This document shows positions 9,003-21,267 of a DNA stretch of 64,000 bases, piece by piece. Numbering within the stretch: the first letter of the stretch is position 1; each line of letters opens with the position of its first letter. Source of the DNA: Utricularia gibba (lineage: Eukaryota; Streptophyta; Magnoliopsida; Lamiales; Lentibulariaceae); NCBI GenBank assembly GCA_002189035.1, contig NEEC01000002.1, forward strand, positions 6,161,001 to 6,225,000. Direction: 5' to 3'. Both the position numbers and the translations under genes were made by a program. Below the pieces are notes generated by a model that was given only the letters and a program-made list of their open reading frames with translations, searched no databases and was not told the origin of the DNA.

Positions 9003-12000
9003 TCCACAACCATTCAGATTCAAATTCACCGAATCAAGCACTCAAAGAAACAGACCGCAAACCTCCTGTTGCTGCATCTGTTGGTTTCTGGCGCCGTTAT
9101 CCTTCACCTTCCTCATACTCGCGCCGAGAAAGCCCTTCCAAGACGGAGAAAATGCAGCGGCGTCAGCTGTCCTTCAGGAATGGAGCGTATCCTCATAGAA
9201 GGGAGCGAAAGCGAAGAGAACGAGAAGGGAGAGTTGGCAGAGTTCTGGCTTTTTTAATTGGCGGGTGGGGGGACGGTGTGGGAAGGAGATGAATAGAGTT
9301 TCGTATTAGATATTGCCGGGAAATGGGACCCACCGCTTTAACTGCAGTGAAGTGAAGTGAAGACTTCTCCTACCGCACCTCCGTGGTCGGCAATACAGCC
9401 GATCATTCCCCTCATAGATATTATTTTATAAGCACATTTGTTTCATCAAAAACGAAAAAAATTCCTCTAGTATTTTATTCATATTTAAAAATTACTTGTA
9501 AAAAATTTATTGAATGTATATAGTATAGTTTTAAAATGAGCTTTCAAAACCGAAGAGATGCAAACTGATTCCATTATATAATTTGAAGCAGCTTCAAATT
9601 ACATATAATATAGTCAGTTTTGAAATTATGTTAATATAATTAATTTTGATATTTTAAAATTATTTTCTATAAAAATTTAAAAATTAATAAATTGAAATAT
9701 ATATTATAAAATTTAATATATTCAATTATTATATATTTTAATATTATGATATAATATATTTGTATAATAGATAAAAATTCAATATTATAATTTCTATAAT
9801 TCATCTATTATTTAAGAATTAAAATAGAAATTCAAGAAACTTAATAATTTCTGAAATTAATCAAATAATCTAAATTTTTAATTTTAATACAAGACGGTCA
9901 AAGTTAAATATAATTATTTTGTGAAATCATTTGCATAGAATAGACTCATATTATTTTATTGTTTTTTTGTAACAGCTCATGTCATATTATAAATCAATAG
10001 CATTTTTAATTCAATAATTGATCACAATATAAAAAAGAAATAATTATATAAATTCATTAATGTCAATAAAATAAGAAAATTTAAATAGGTTTCATGGAAG
10101 CAGAAATTAAATTAAAATAAGACACAATAGCAAAACCTTCATTTTAACATGTTCATTGCAAATGTAAATAACACACTGTTGTCAATATATGTAATATACT
10201 TGTTTTTTTTAAAATAATCCATTTGCAAAATAAATTAATGAATAATAATGAAAACCACAGATCATTCTTACGTAAGACATGTCATTAATAATCAAAAAGT
10301 TTATATAATTTTTATATTGCAATTTGGGTCATTTATAAATTATCAATAATTAACGATATAAAAAATCCATATTTTTAAAAATTATATAAGATAAATATCA
10401 ATTAAATTGTGTTTTTATCTTTAAAAAATAATAAAAAACATTTTATCCATAAGAAAATGAAATATTAAATAAATTAAATTATTTAACGAATTATATCTCG
10501 AATAATACCGGTTCAACCCGGCCCTTAAAATAGGGGGTGAATATTGAGTGATTGTGAGGTCTCCTTCGATGGGTGGGAATGAATGTGTTGGATGTGGTGG
10601 GGGTGCATGTGTGTCGTGGAGTGGATGCCGTCAGCCGTCAGATCATGGGAGTGACTTTCAGTAATTTAATCCTGTCCGTCCGTCGCATGTGACCTGCAGC
10701 AACGATGAAAGCCACCCTTAGCGGCATTCAATTGTTGTATTGTAATGTATCATAATAATAAACACACAGGATAAATAAATTAAATTAAATTAAACAGTAG
10801 TCGTGGGTGCTTTGCCTTTACGCAGTGTGCGTGTGTGAGCTGGCCGTCCACTCCGGTACACTGCATCTGCATGGAAGCGACCACATGGCGCGCATACGCC
10901 TCCCGGTGCGGTGGTGGCCACGTCTTTCCACGTCGGCGTCGTTACTATTTCGGGTTGAATTTTATCTGCCCCAAAAACAGCCTGTAAAAGGAAATAATAG
11001 TACCCGATCCCACGTCGGCATCCCATTTGATGATTCAAGGTCGAAAATAGGGATCACTATTTTTCAAAAAAACCATCCACTTTTAACTAAATGCAAAATA
11101 TTACTATTAAAGGGATGTTGTTAGGCTGATATTTTAATAATACACGAGTGTTATGTAAAATAATTGTAAAACATTTCGAATAAAATATTTCAAAATCTCA
11201 CATTTATTCTAAATATATTTATCAAATATGATATTATTTTTAAGCATATACATGCAAAAACTATGTACTAAATCTCGACCACAAACTAAATGAGAGTCCA
11301 TCTGTTTTTTTTTTATCATCTATATTTGATATTTCTCTGCCACATGAATTAATAATAATATTATTATTATTGGGAAATGGGATAGGAAAATGCAATAATG
11401 AAAAAGAGAATGAAAGACGTAATGTAAAACAAGGGTTCATAATGGGAATGCGACTCATTGCATTAAATATATTGCATTACTCATGTGTTGGAATGAGTGT
11501 TAAACAATTCCTTTTTTCTTTTTGGGTACAAAAGAAAAGCGTTGAAAGAGAGGAGGGGGATGTGCCAAAAAGGGAGGTGTCAAGTGGGCATGGGACGGGA
11601 GGCACAATCTGCCATTTCAAATGTGATCGATCCCCTTCTGTCAACGTCCATTCCACTTCAACATTTCACACAAGGAGGGGAGCAGCTGCATGGAGAGGAA
11701 CAAGTAGCCGATCAGGCAGCATTGTGGTCTGTTCTTGCTGTGGCCAACTGCCTTCTACTCCCATTAGGCAGCTCACCTTGGTTTATGATACCAGAGCTCA
11801 AAACTTTGTACAAGTATTTTACCATGTGTTTCTACTGTGTTGTAAACCTGATCAGAGATTGACGTAGACCCCAGAGCATCAGGGCGAAGGCTTTGCTGCT
11901 GTTCACCTGGTTGCCAGCTTGGGAACTGAGGATTTCGATGCTTGGGAAGAATGGAAGAAACTACAGATAGCTGAATATTGTAATGACCAAAATGAAGTCC

Positions 12001-12139
12001 AAACACATTCCAGACATATTATTGATCAAAGGAGAAGAAGCTTTCTCTTATGTCTTGGTTACGCATCAATCTCTCTCCAACACGAGGGAGAAAAAAGAGG
12101 TGCAGAAACTACACATAGCCAGGTGTGAGTTCCGCTGCT
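9003..12139. other. Gene-poor AT-rich spacer
   Basis: The 5-phosphatase promoter/5'UTR lies at 9003-9300. From 9420 to 10540 the sequence is extremely AT-rich with no coding signal. A more GC-balanced part (10540-11050 and 11530-12100) has only short open frames without recognisable similarity. A short AAT microsatellite is at about 11348-11371. Confidence 0.6.
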
Positions 12140-14096
12140 TTAAAGGAAATTCCGGATGTCCAGTGTCTTCACATCCGGGACGTCTTCGTTCTTGAACTCT
12201 TCTCTGTGAAAGCAGGGGAAAATCGGTGTAATTCTAACCACAAAAGACACGAATATACACATCTGGTATGTGGGGAAGGCTTTACCGCTTCTTTTGAGTT
12301 CCCATTGCTTCAAGGGCATCTTTCTTCAAGTCCTCGAGTTGAGCCTTAGCGATTTTGAGTTCCAGCTGTTCCTCATATTTGGGGAGGTCTTCAGGGCGAA
12401 TGCCAAGCCTAAGATGGCGAACCACACAGTCGATAATATACATCATAGGATGAGCATGTTACAAAAATACACATGCTGATTCAGTTAGTAAAATGAACGC
12501 AAAGCTTGATTCCTTGGACCTACTTGCGGTTGATCTTGTCAAATTCTGCCTTGAGAAGGGCCATTCCCTTCTTATCATTTCGCAATAGTGGTTTTTTCAG
12601 ATCTTTCTCAACTTTGTCCAATGCTTCTATCATCATATTTTCCGCTCCTAGTTCATCAACAAGGCCTCTCCTGATGAAAAAATAATGGAGAATTGATATG
12701 GCTACAAGTGGGGGCAATAGATCCTGTTATACATATCATGATGGCATTATTGCACCTCCGAACAGAATAAAGTTTAAACCATCGAGAAACTACAAAAAGA
12801 AAAAAAATTCATAAAATGATTATGATAAAACATACTTGATCCTTATGTCCTTTAAAGCTAGCAAATAGGATCGAGCATCAGGAATACCACTTGTTCGTGT
12901 TTCAATAGTATGCTTGATCCTCTGTGACTCAGAGAAAAGACCAGCCCTGAGAGTGTTAAGAACAAAAGGTAAGAAAAACTAGCTTGAGTATAAAGATGTT
13001 TATCTCACATAAAATACAATGAGAATCACAACAGTACACAAAGTAATCCACCATACCCACTAGAAAGGAAGCAGCATTAAACGGATAGCACATATAGATA
13101 TGAATTTTAAGATAGCCAACATAAAATGACATCATAGAAGATAAAAGGCTTCCTTATTGCTCTTACATATTGCAATCTGAAGTACACAATTGCACAACAT
13201 CTTACTTTTCTCTTACAGTCTTCATAACTTTGGCATACTGAGACACTGCACCAGAATCTTCAGGATCGATGGTGATCTTCTCTTTCCTTAAGATATCTAC
13301 TGCTGTTTCAAACTTCTTCTTGACCTCAAGGAAAATACCCTTGAGCAGCTCTTAATAAGCACAAGAAAAAGTCAGAACCTCAAATCCAAGTACCATTCAC
13401 AAAAATATAGATCATCTAAAATTTCAATGTCCAAGAAAAAAAATCATATGAAGTATTCACCCTATCAACGTCCATCAGCCAAAAAATGAGAAAGCTAAAA
13501 CCCGCCCGAACGGCCAGTACTGATGCTCAAAAGTTCAATACCACATGAAGCATTGATTTATGAGCTCGAGAATGAAGAGAGGCAAAGCTCATCATTTACA
13601 AAATTTTAAAAAATCTCAAAATCCCCATCTCATGCAGTAATTTCTCATCAACATCAGCATAAAAGGCACAACATACCAACACATTCCATCAACCAGTCAT
13701 CAAGATACAACATTCTAATATAAATTAAAACCCACCGTCACTCTTCAACGCAGGAGGAGCACTTTCGGCTCCTTTTGAAAAAGTACGAACTGCAGCACCA
13801 TGATTTAATCTCAAAATAGCCTGCCGACAACATACCAGAGGAAATCAAACTCCACATAGAATCAATCAGCCCTGGCTCAGTAGATAAAATTGCGTAATAT
13901 TCAATGCGAAAAGAACTGGCAAACAACATTTTGGATTCAAAGCAGTGAACAACTATTTCATGGATCGATACACAGAAACCTCTGCACCCTCCCGGCTGAT
14001 CTTTCGAACAAACCCAATGCGAAAATGGACAGAAAATTCGATCAAATAGAATACCTTGCCATTAGATCTGCAGAGGAAGCGAGAGGCGAACGCCAT
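12140..14096 (-). CDS. MGP1: ATP synthase 24 kDa subunit, mitochondrial
   Basis: Seven exons on the minus strand assemble in frame, including 14096-14055 (MAFASRFLCRSNGK), 13820-13736, 13350-13206, about 12947-12840, 12670-12524, about 12415-12295 and the last near 12200-12140, ending DIRNFL. The middle contains SQYAKVMKTVREK, RIKHTIETRT, IPDARSYLLALK and RGLVDELGAENMM, followed by a lysine-rich coiled-coil C terminus. This matches the plant-specific 24 kDa subunit of mitochondrial F1Fo ATP synthase, known in Arabidopsis as MGP1 and needed in pollen. The N terminus is a mitochondrial presequence. All splice phases fit and no frame break is seen. Confidence 0.9.
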
Positions 14097-15965
14097 AATT
14101 CCCGATTGGCAGAAACGATCTGTGCAAATCGCGAGAAGGCGCACCGATTTCAGCTGACCTAGCTTTTTATTTGTTTTATTTTTAAATCATCGAGAAACCC
14201 GAATTTATTTTTAATTTACATTTTCTCGTTTATAAATTATAAAATCACCAAATATTAAAATTTTTCTTAAAAAACATTTGGGGTGTTTTTAAGACGATAT
14301 ATGTTAAAAATACTGATAAAATGTATTACTATACATTTATTTATAAAATATAATATTATTTTAAATATATATTTGTAAAATGAACAATACTAGTTATATA
14401 TCTCTCATCGTCAAATATGTTACATTTTGATTTTTTTTTTCAAAATACCCTATTTGCAAAATACCTTATAAATGAAATATCTAAAATATCAACCATAAAC
14501 CTTAAATAATAAAATCAAATTTCCAAAATCAAAATCCAAACACATGAACTCTAGATCCTGAATGCAAAACCTCATTCTAGAAGTCTGAAACCCTAATTCT
14601 CAATTCTAAATTGTAGACTCTATTATAGAATAGAGAATCCTAAACTCTATTATACAATCTTAAATCTTAAACCCTAAATATTAAATCATAAAATCAAAAT
14701 GATAAATCTAAAAAATATTATTAAAAATTTTAAAATGTGATAGTTTTGTTAAAAAAAAAGCAAAATAAATCACAAAAATAAGGTAAAATACAAAGAAAAA
14801 CTCATTTATTTGGTATTTTATAAAATTTTGATAATGATAGAGTAAATCACAAAATAAAATAAAAAAGGGTATTTGCCCCATTTCCCCTTTATAAAGCCTA
14901 TGTAATGACCATAATTTTATTCATAATTAAAATACGATTATTTATTAAATTATTTATTTAGTAATCCATTTAGTTTCATGCTTTCAGTTGCAGAGCATGA
15001 AACTAAAAATCATGTAAACAATCCACGTTGTTGAATCATGTTTTCCGGAAATGTTAATATTATATTTCAAAAAATTGAGTTATTGAGTTTAATTTATTAA
15101 GTTTTCTTTATTTTTTTTATTTATTTTCGAAAATTATAATATTAAAATAAAAATTCAAAATTACATTTTAAACCGTTTCTAGAAGAAAACGAAATTTACT
15201 TATTTTCATTTACTGAAAAAATGATAAACAAACTTACTCATTTTCAGAAATATTTATCTGATTTTCGGAAATGCAATATCATCATTTACATAAATGATTA
15301 AAGATGCATTTATAAAGGAAACTATTTTATCCTTTTTTTAATATGGAATTTTTTTTTCTGATAATTACGATGTGGTGTAGGTGAAGACTTTTGTCCATAG
15401 GCGAAATCCCCTTTGGATTACACAGTTTTGTAATCACGAGTGTGAACGGATGCAATTTAATTTAATAATAACAGGTCTTTCAGGTGGTGACGTGTAAGCG
15501 TTTCATTGGCTAAGATTGTTGGCCTCATCCCAGTCAAATAAGGCGGCTAGACCACACACCTTCTGGTAATTAATTAAATGTATTTGAATACTTTTATTCG
15601 GAAAAATAAGTTTTTTATTTAAAATTTCATTTATGAAAAAATACAAACTTATTTATAATTAGATGATAAAATATTATATTATTATTTTTATTTAAATACA
15701 GTATGATTATTTAATATGAATATTTTATTAATATTATATAAACATATTTTTTAATTATTTATTTTTGTGTAAATTAGTCTCATTACACAGCATAAAAATG
15801 GAGGAGGATTTTGGGGGGAGGAAAGCGTAGTCGTTGTTCCGTACACATCGTTGACAAGGGTTGAGACCGGGGTGACGCGTGGCACCAGGGGTACGGCGGG
15901 TCTTCGTTAGTGTGGTGGAACAGCAGTTAGGAAATCACTCCCAAATTTTCAGATAAAATTTCACT
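14097..15965. other. AT-rich spacer and NAC promoter
   Basis: AT-rich intergenic DNA, including degraded CCCTAAA-like pieces near 14580-14690 and a dispersed repeat at 15042-15300. The last 200 bases before 16095 are less AT-rich and form the promoter of the NAC gene. Confidence 0.6.
15042..15300 (+). repeat. Dispersed MITE-like repeat, copy 1
   Basis: It matches the reverse complement of about 46110-46430. Shared segments include GTTTAATTTATTAAG, AATATTAAAATAAAAATTC, TTACTTATTTTC and ACTTACTCATTTTCAGAA/AGTTTACTCATTTTCAGAA. The terminal GCATCTTTA-like sequence seen at one end of each copy suggests decayed terminal inverted repeats. It has no coding capacity. Confidence 0.6.
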
Positions 15966-15973
15966 TATAAATA
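15966..15973 (+). promoter_or_regulatory. TATA box of the NAC gene
   Basis: TATAAATA about 130 bases upstream of the NAC start codon, in a less AT-rich setting than the surroundings. Confidence 0.6.
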
Positions 15974-16094
15974 CCCACTGACTGCCTGCCTTCCTTCCGA
16001 CTTCCTCAGCACGATTATTCTCCTCTGTCTACAGTTCCCTTTCTCCTCGTTTGTGTTTCTCCGTTTATTGATTTCGCTTTTCTTATGCTTTGGG

Positions 16095-18458
16095 ATGGGA
16101 CTGGATTCGGATTGTACGGATTACGGAAGTGATTTTCCTCCCGGATTCAGATTTCATCCCACGGATGAAGAACTCGTGGGCTACTACCTGAAGAGGAAGG
16201 TCTGCCGTAAACGCCACCATAGGGATGTGATCGGAGAGACTGATGTGTACAAGTGTGACCCTGAGGAGTTGCCTGGTGGGTTTTCTTACTCTTCTGTGAA
16301 CGTTGACTTGTCCCCTCGATCTTTGTTTCCATGGTTTGCTTTTCTTCTCTGTATGTAAAGATCTTACTGTATTTGTTGATCGGTGCTTTGTTTGAGTTTG
16401 ATTATACTTCTCTGGTAAGTGTGAACGCACCGGATCATATTATTTGGCTGCTTCCTGTTTCTGTGCATTTTCTAAAAGTGGCGCTTGATGTTTACTTTGG
16501 GTTTTCTCACTCTCTCGAACAATAAGAAATAACTGGAAGAAGCCCTGTTCGGTAAGGATTGATTATGAGCATCATAGCATGGGCGGCATATCTGCCATGT
16601 TTGCTCTCTAGTTGTCGCTTCAACGTTTTCTTAATCCGTGAAGACGCTGCCCTAAAAGGAAGAGATTTTGATTCCTTTCTGTTCATTGATTGCTTACCAC
16701 ATGTTCACTTTACTTCTTGCAGCGATGTCCAAGCTTAGAACTGGGGACCGGCAGTGGTTCTTTTTCAGTCCTAGAGATAGAAAGTACCCTAATGGAGCAA
16801 GGTCTAATCGAGCTACAAGTCACGGCTATTGGAAAGCAACAGGGAAAGATCGAATCATTTCTTGTGGTTCCCGAGCCGCTGGGAGTAAGAAAACGTTGGT
16901 ATTCTACAGAGGCCGTGCACCAAGAGGAGAGCGCACTGACTGGGTCATGCATGAGTACACCATGGATTATGAGGAGCTCAAACGATGTGCAGGTGCAACA
17001 GAATACTACGCATTGTACAAGGTCTTCAAGAAAAGTGGCCCTGGTCCCAAAAATGGTGAACAATACGGTGCTCCTTTCCGGGAAGAGGATTGGGATAAAG
17101 AAGATCTGGAGGTTCAGCCTTTCTTTTTTGGGGAGAATCCTGTAACGAAGAGTGCTGATGACACCATGCCTATCAACGAAAGCATGCCTGAAAATGAGCC
17201 GATCGAAACTCTCAGACATCCACAATTTGATGATGGCAACACACTTGGGCAGCCAGTTGCTGAGCAGGGAACCGAGTCTAAGCACTCTGCAAGCGACGTG
17301 CCGGCACCAGTTCCCACACTTTTATCCCGAGAATTGATGTACCAGATAGTAACTTCGGGCAGGCAGGCATGACTGGTGTGCATTTACACGAAGCCGCTGA
17401 AGTTTCTCCTGCACCTCTTCATCATGATTTAGATACCGGTCTCACGGAGGAAATTTTTGGAGATTTTCTGGAGATGGATGACCTGCTAGGTCCCTGTCCA
17501 GCTACTGAAAACCCCGGCCAACCCTATGGGGAGCTTCTGTTGGATGAACTGGATGGCTTAAATGAGTTTGATTTTCAGGATACTTCTTCGTTCCTTTTTG
17601 ATGGTGGGATCAGTCAATCGGGGCAGATTCCTGAAACTTTCTCTGGTTGCTTTGGCTACGATATGAGCACGATGAGCACTCTCTCAACCTCAACTCACCA
17701 TTTCCAGCAGCAATCTGCGAATGTGAGTGAGTTCATATACACGGAAGGACAGAGTTTCTGTATACAGGGTGCGGAATCTGGCCAGGAAAACGTTCCTTCG
17801 TCAAATCCAGGTACTCCAACAGAGAGAATACTTGCAGATACAATTTCTTTTAAGATTTGAAAGGAATAACTTGATTCCCTTCACTTCCATTGCATCTTCA
17901 TTTTGTGTGACTGATACCATGAGCTGTTGGTCAGATGAGATGGTATGGCAAGGCCACCATGTCATCTTCCAGGAGGCGAAAACTCTGTAGCCCTAGTGGA
18001 AATGGGGGAGTTTGAGCCAAGAATGGTGTTTGGCATGGCCTACCGTCATACTTATAGCTACTAAATGAGTTTTCATATTCTTAGGTTTCCCAAATCAAAC
18101 CCTTGATCGTGTTAACCGCCGCCGTGCCACCGGAGCCGACGAAAACAGAATCAACCGGCAGTATGTTGATGGTAATGACTCGCGGTTCTCCTCTGTAATC
18201 TGGTCATATATGGAGTCTATACCTACCACCCCTGCTTCGGCCTCCGAAAGCCCATTTGCGAACCGGACATTAGGGCGTATGTCCAGTTTCCGTAGGCTGA
18301 GAATGAGCTCCAGAGACAAGAACGATGTATCAGGTAACAATGTGTCACCAGGCAATTACAGAACTAATTGTCTTATGTTCCTTGTGTCTCTAGTCGGAGT
18401 CTTCTGTGCTGTAGTATGGATGCTTGTCAGAACCTCCGTGAGGTTAGTGAGTCGATGA
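16095..18458 (+). CDS. Membrane-tethered NAC transcription factor (NTL)
   Basis: Exon 1 (16095-16275) and exon 2 (from 16723) encode a full NAC domain: [74 protein letters not shown]. The last exon (18085-18458) holds SIPTTPASA and a single C-terminal hydrophobic helix ([20 protein letters not shown]) followed by basic residues. This architecture is that of NAC factors kept at the ER or plasma membrane and released by proteolysis, similar to the NAC016/NAC017 group in mitochondrial and stress signalling. The frame changes once, between 17282 and 17370. Adding one G to GGG at 17357-17359 restores it; a 65-base intron (17298-17362) would also fit in phase. An intron from 17810 to 18084 joins cleanly. 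Confidence 0.88.
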
Positions 18459-18654
18459 TGCATGTTTGTGTTAGGTTTTCAAGTTCTTCTCCGGTGACTC
18501 GCCGGAGTTTCAGCTGAAGCAGATGTCTGTAGCCACATTCTTGTGTAGTAAACAAACGTTATATTTGGCAAAGTCTCTTCCGGTTGTGTTATTACATTTT
18601 ACAGGTATTTACATGCAAACAGAGATCTGGATGACGGAACCAGAAGCATATATG

Positions 18655-19202
18655 TTAAGCGATCTCTAGATAGCGAACGTTCCTCTGCTGCTGTTCCTTT
18701 TTTGGCACCTCCACCGTCAACACCCCATGCTCCAACGCACATCTTATATCTTGCACCTGCGCATCCTCCGGCAGCCGGAAACGGCGGAGAAAGGTCCCGC
18801 GGTGGCGCTCCACCCGGTGCCAGAAGTCTTGATCCTCCTCCATCTCCGACACTCGCTCTCCGCTGATCTGTAGGACGTTGTCATCCTCCACCTGCACCTT
18901 CAAATCCTCCTTCCTGACTCCTGCAGCGACACCCTCCAAAACTAAATCACGGAAACGAGTCGAGGGTTCGAAACTTTTGTCTGTTGGTTACCGGGAAGAT
19001 CGACGGAGAAAATATGAGATCTCTCAGTCTCGCGCCAGTCGACGCGGGCGTGAGAAAAGGCGGAGATTTCACCGCTGACATCGCGACCTCGCCGGCCTCC
19101 GCCGTAGTCCCAAGGATCCCACACACCGGCGCGGAAGCCTGGATCCCAGACGCCTCCCCCTCCTACTCCGCCGCCTCCGAACCAGGGGCCAAGAGAAGAC
19201 AT
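18655..19202 (-). CDS. Small heat shock protein (alpha-crystallin domain)
   Basis: Two exons (19202-18992 and 18920-18655) are separated by a 71-base intron that splits the glycine codon of DLPGVRKEDLKV. The alpha-crystallin domain spans the segment from HIFSVDLPG to the C terminus, with GTFLRRFRLPEDA and the conserved GVLTVEVPK. The N-terminal arm is glycine- and tryptophan-rich (WFGGGG, VWDPGFRAG). No signal peptide, transit peptide or SKL tail is seen, so it is probably cytosolic or nuclear; the class is not certain. It is an ATP-independent holdase for unfolding proteins. It converges on the NAC gene with under 200 bases between the two stop codons. Confidence 0.9.
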
Positions 19203-19300
19203 TTTGTGTCTTCCTCGAGTTTTCGAGTTCTTGTAGAATTTACAGCCGAACTCGTCTGAAGGCCACGTGACCGTCCAAAAGTACAACCTGTGCCACGTGT
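19203..19300 (-). promoter_or_regulatory. sHSP promoter with two G-boxes
   Basis: Two CACGTG motifs (19264-19269 and 19294-19299) lie 60-100 bases upstream of the sHSP start. No perfect GAAnnTTCnnGAA element was found in this interval, only an imperfect TTC/GAA cluster near 19225-19237. Confidence 0.5.
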
Positions 19301-19722
19301 ACAACACAGTATATCCAATTTGATCACACTCCCCAATCTCATACCTATCCCCTCTTTAGTTAAATAATTAAAAATATCTTATTTAATTACACAATTGATT
19401 TCTTCAATATCTCGAATAAAATTAAACCAATAATTTTTTTTATCTTAAATATTTTTATTTTTCATTATTTTAATATCATATAAAATTGATTTCAATATTT
19501 AAAAATAAGATATATTTTAGCTACAAAATTTGCTCTGCAAAAGACAGTAAACAACAGTAAAAAAAATGAAATTAAAAGAAAAATTAGAGTTTGATAATTA
19601 AATTTTTTTTATAAAAAATAATAAAATTGATTTTACCTAATTTTAAAATATTGAAAATTAGTTTTATAATTTTTAAACAATAGAGATAATGATGGAAATT
19701 ATACAAGTGGTATGGGATCCAA

Positions 19723-20513
19723 CTACATGATAGAACAAGAGTTTGGATTCTCGTCGCTGAACATGTGAAACACCTTTTCTTCCAGCGGGTCGTAGCTCAA
19801 CCGGGCCGGATCATTCGCGGCCCGGACGGAATTCGGCGGCGCCTCCACGTCGTAAACTCCGGCGACGTAAGGGTAGGGGACGGTGGTGTGGGGAACGTAT
19901 GGCCAGGGCTCGGCTCTCTTCCTGATCGACTTGATCGCCTTCATCACTTCCTGCTCCTCTACATACCCATAAACAGTCACCTTCTGGTACTCCATGTCCA
20001 CCTCCACTCTCCTCACCCCTACCATCATTACAGAAACAATTTCAAGTCGCGCATTAGAATACACACCAGAACAACATCAATCATATATATTAGAACAACC
20101 AATCTTACATTAAGAAATGAAAATGAAATAAAGTATATAATATATTATGTATCACTAGTAATTAATTAGAAAATTATAAATTATTAATAATCGATTGAAA
20201 CTAATTTTTTTAATATGATACATGTTTTTTATGGAATTAGATTTCATTATCACTAGTTTCAATCCATTGGATTCTGAATTTTAACACTATGATACTAAAC
20301 TCTACGTCACATACAAATACGATGAAAAGATGAGGCTGGTTTAGCAGTGAACCCTCCTCCTCACGTACCTCGGAGTTTGGAGAGAGCTTTCTTGACTTTA
20401 CGGACACACCCTTTGCAGTCCATTCGAACTCTGAGAGTAACCGTCGTCTCCACTCTCTTCTTCTTCTTCTCCCCGGCGATCCAGTGCACGATTGCCGCCG
20501 TGGAAACCCCCAT
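19723..20513 (-). CDS. HIPP: heavy-metal-associated isoprenylated plant protein
   Basis: Exon 1 (20513-20369) and exon 2 (20018-19723) join in phase. The protein starts MGVSTAAIVHWIAG and contains one HMA domain with the metal-binding motif MDCKGC, then VEVDMEYQKVTVYGYV. The C terminus is NPNSCSIM, a CaaX box for farnesylation, so the protein is expected at membranes. HIPPs bind copper, zinc or cadmium and also act in stress and pathogen responses. The domain order, length of about 146 residues and prenylation box all match the family. Confidence 0.92.
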
Positions 20514-21108
20514 CTCTCTCTTCTCTTGCAAAGTCTGTGTTTTCCCAGATCTGGAGAGGGAAGCTAGGAGGCGGCAATGCCTTTTTATGAGGTGTTGTTG
20601 AAGCTCGTAGGCATCCCGGTTGCATGCAGAGTTTTGGGCGTTGCAGCAAAGGGCTGGCTGCCTGGGTGGTTGCCATTTTTATATGGGAAGGTAGGCAGGC
20701 CTGATTAGGGCATGATGGTGATGCAAACAGTTTTTTTTTAGCTTCATTTGATCAACACGAGGAATCAAGAAAAGGCAATTTGCCATCTTACATTAACAGC
20801 AATGAGATATCAAGTTTAAACTCTCTTTTTTATATATATTTTCAAATATTGTAACTTTATTCTGAATAAAAAATATATAAAATATGCAATATTCCATGGA
20901 TAGAGATAGAGCTGATTACTAGGATTAACATAATCGAAACCGAATTCGATTCCAAATTAACTGATTTCTAAAAAAATTAATAAAAACGAAAATACATAAA
21001 TTTATTTGATTATTTACAAATAATTAATTTGATTAATAACCAAACTAATCGATAACGGAAACCGAACCGAAAGTTTCGATTCGGTTAATAAGTATTTAGA
21101 TATTATAA

Positions 21109-21196
21109 ATGGGCCTTGGTGATTCTTAGACAGATGTCCATTTATCCAGCCCATTTGAGTTTTATAATGCGGCCCGATAAAATAAAGAAACCCTAG
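21109..21196 (+). promoter_or_regulatory. eL30 promoter: site II motifs and telo-box
   Basis: TGGGCC (21110-21115), GCCCA (21149-21153), GGCCC (21171-21175) and a telo-box AAACCCTA (21188-21195) are clustered 70-160 bases before the start codon. The combination of site II elements and telo-box is typical of plant ribosomal protein genes. Confidence 0.7.
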
Positions 21197-21267
21197 CAAT
21201 CTGCACGGCTTCTGCTTCGCCGTCTCGCCCATTGCTGAGGAGGATCGCTGCTTACCTGCTGCCGACA

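Noticed and set aside
11370-11867. Open frame of 165 codons and overlapping frames near 11.4-12.1 kb
   Set aside because: No recognisable domain, no convincing splice structure and mixed frames; not supported as a gene.
14580-14690. CCCTAAA-like pieces resembling an interstitial telomere repeat
   Set aside because: The units are scattered and degenerate (CCTAAAC, CTTAAAT) with no regular array; AT-rich low complexity explains them.
16710-17285. Minus-strand 191-codon frame opposite the NAC gene
   Set aside because: Antisense shadow of the conserved NAC domain.
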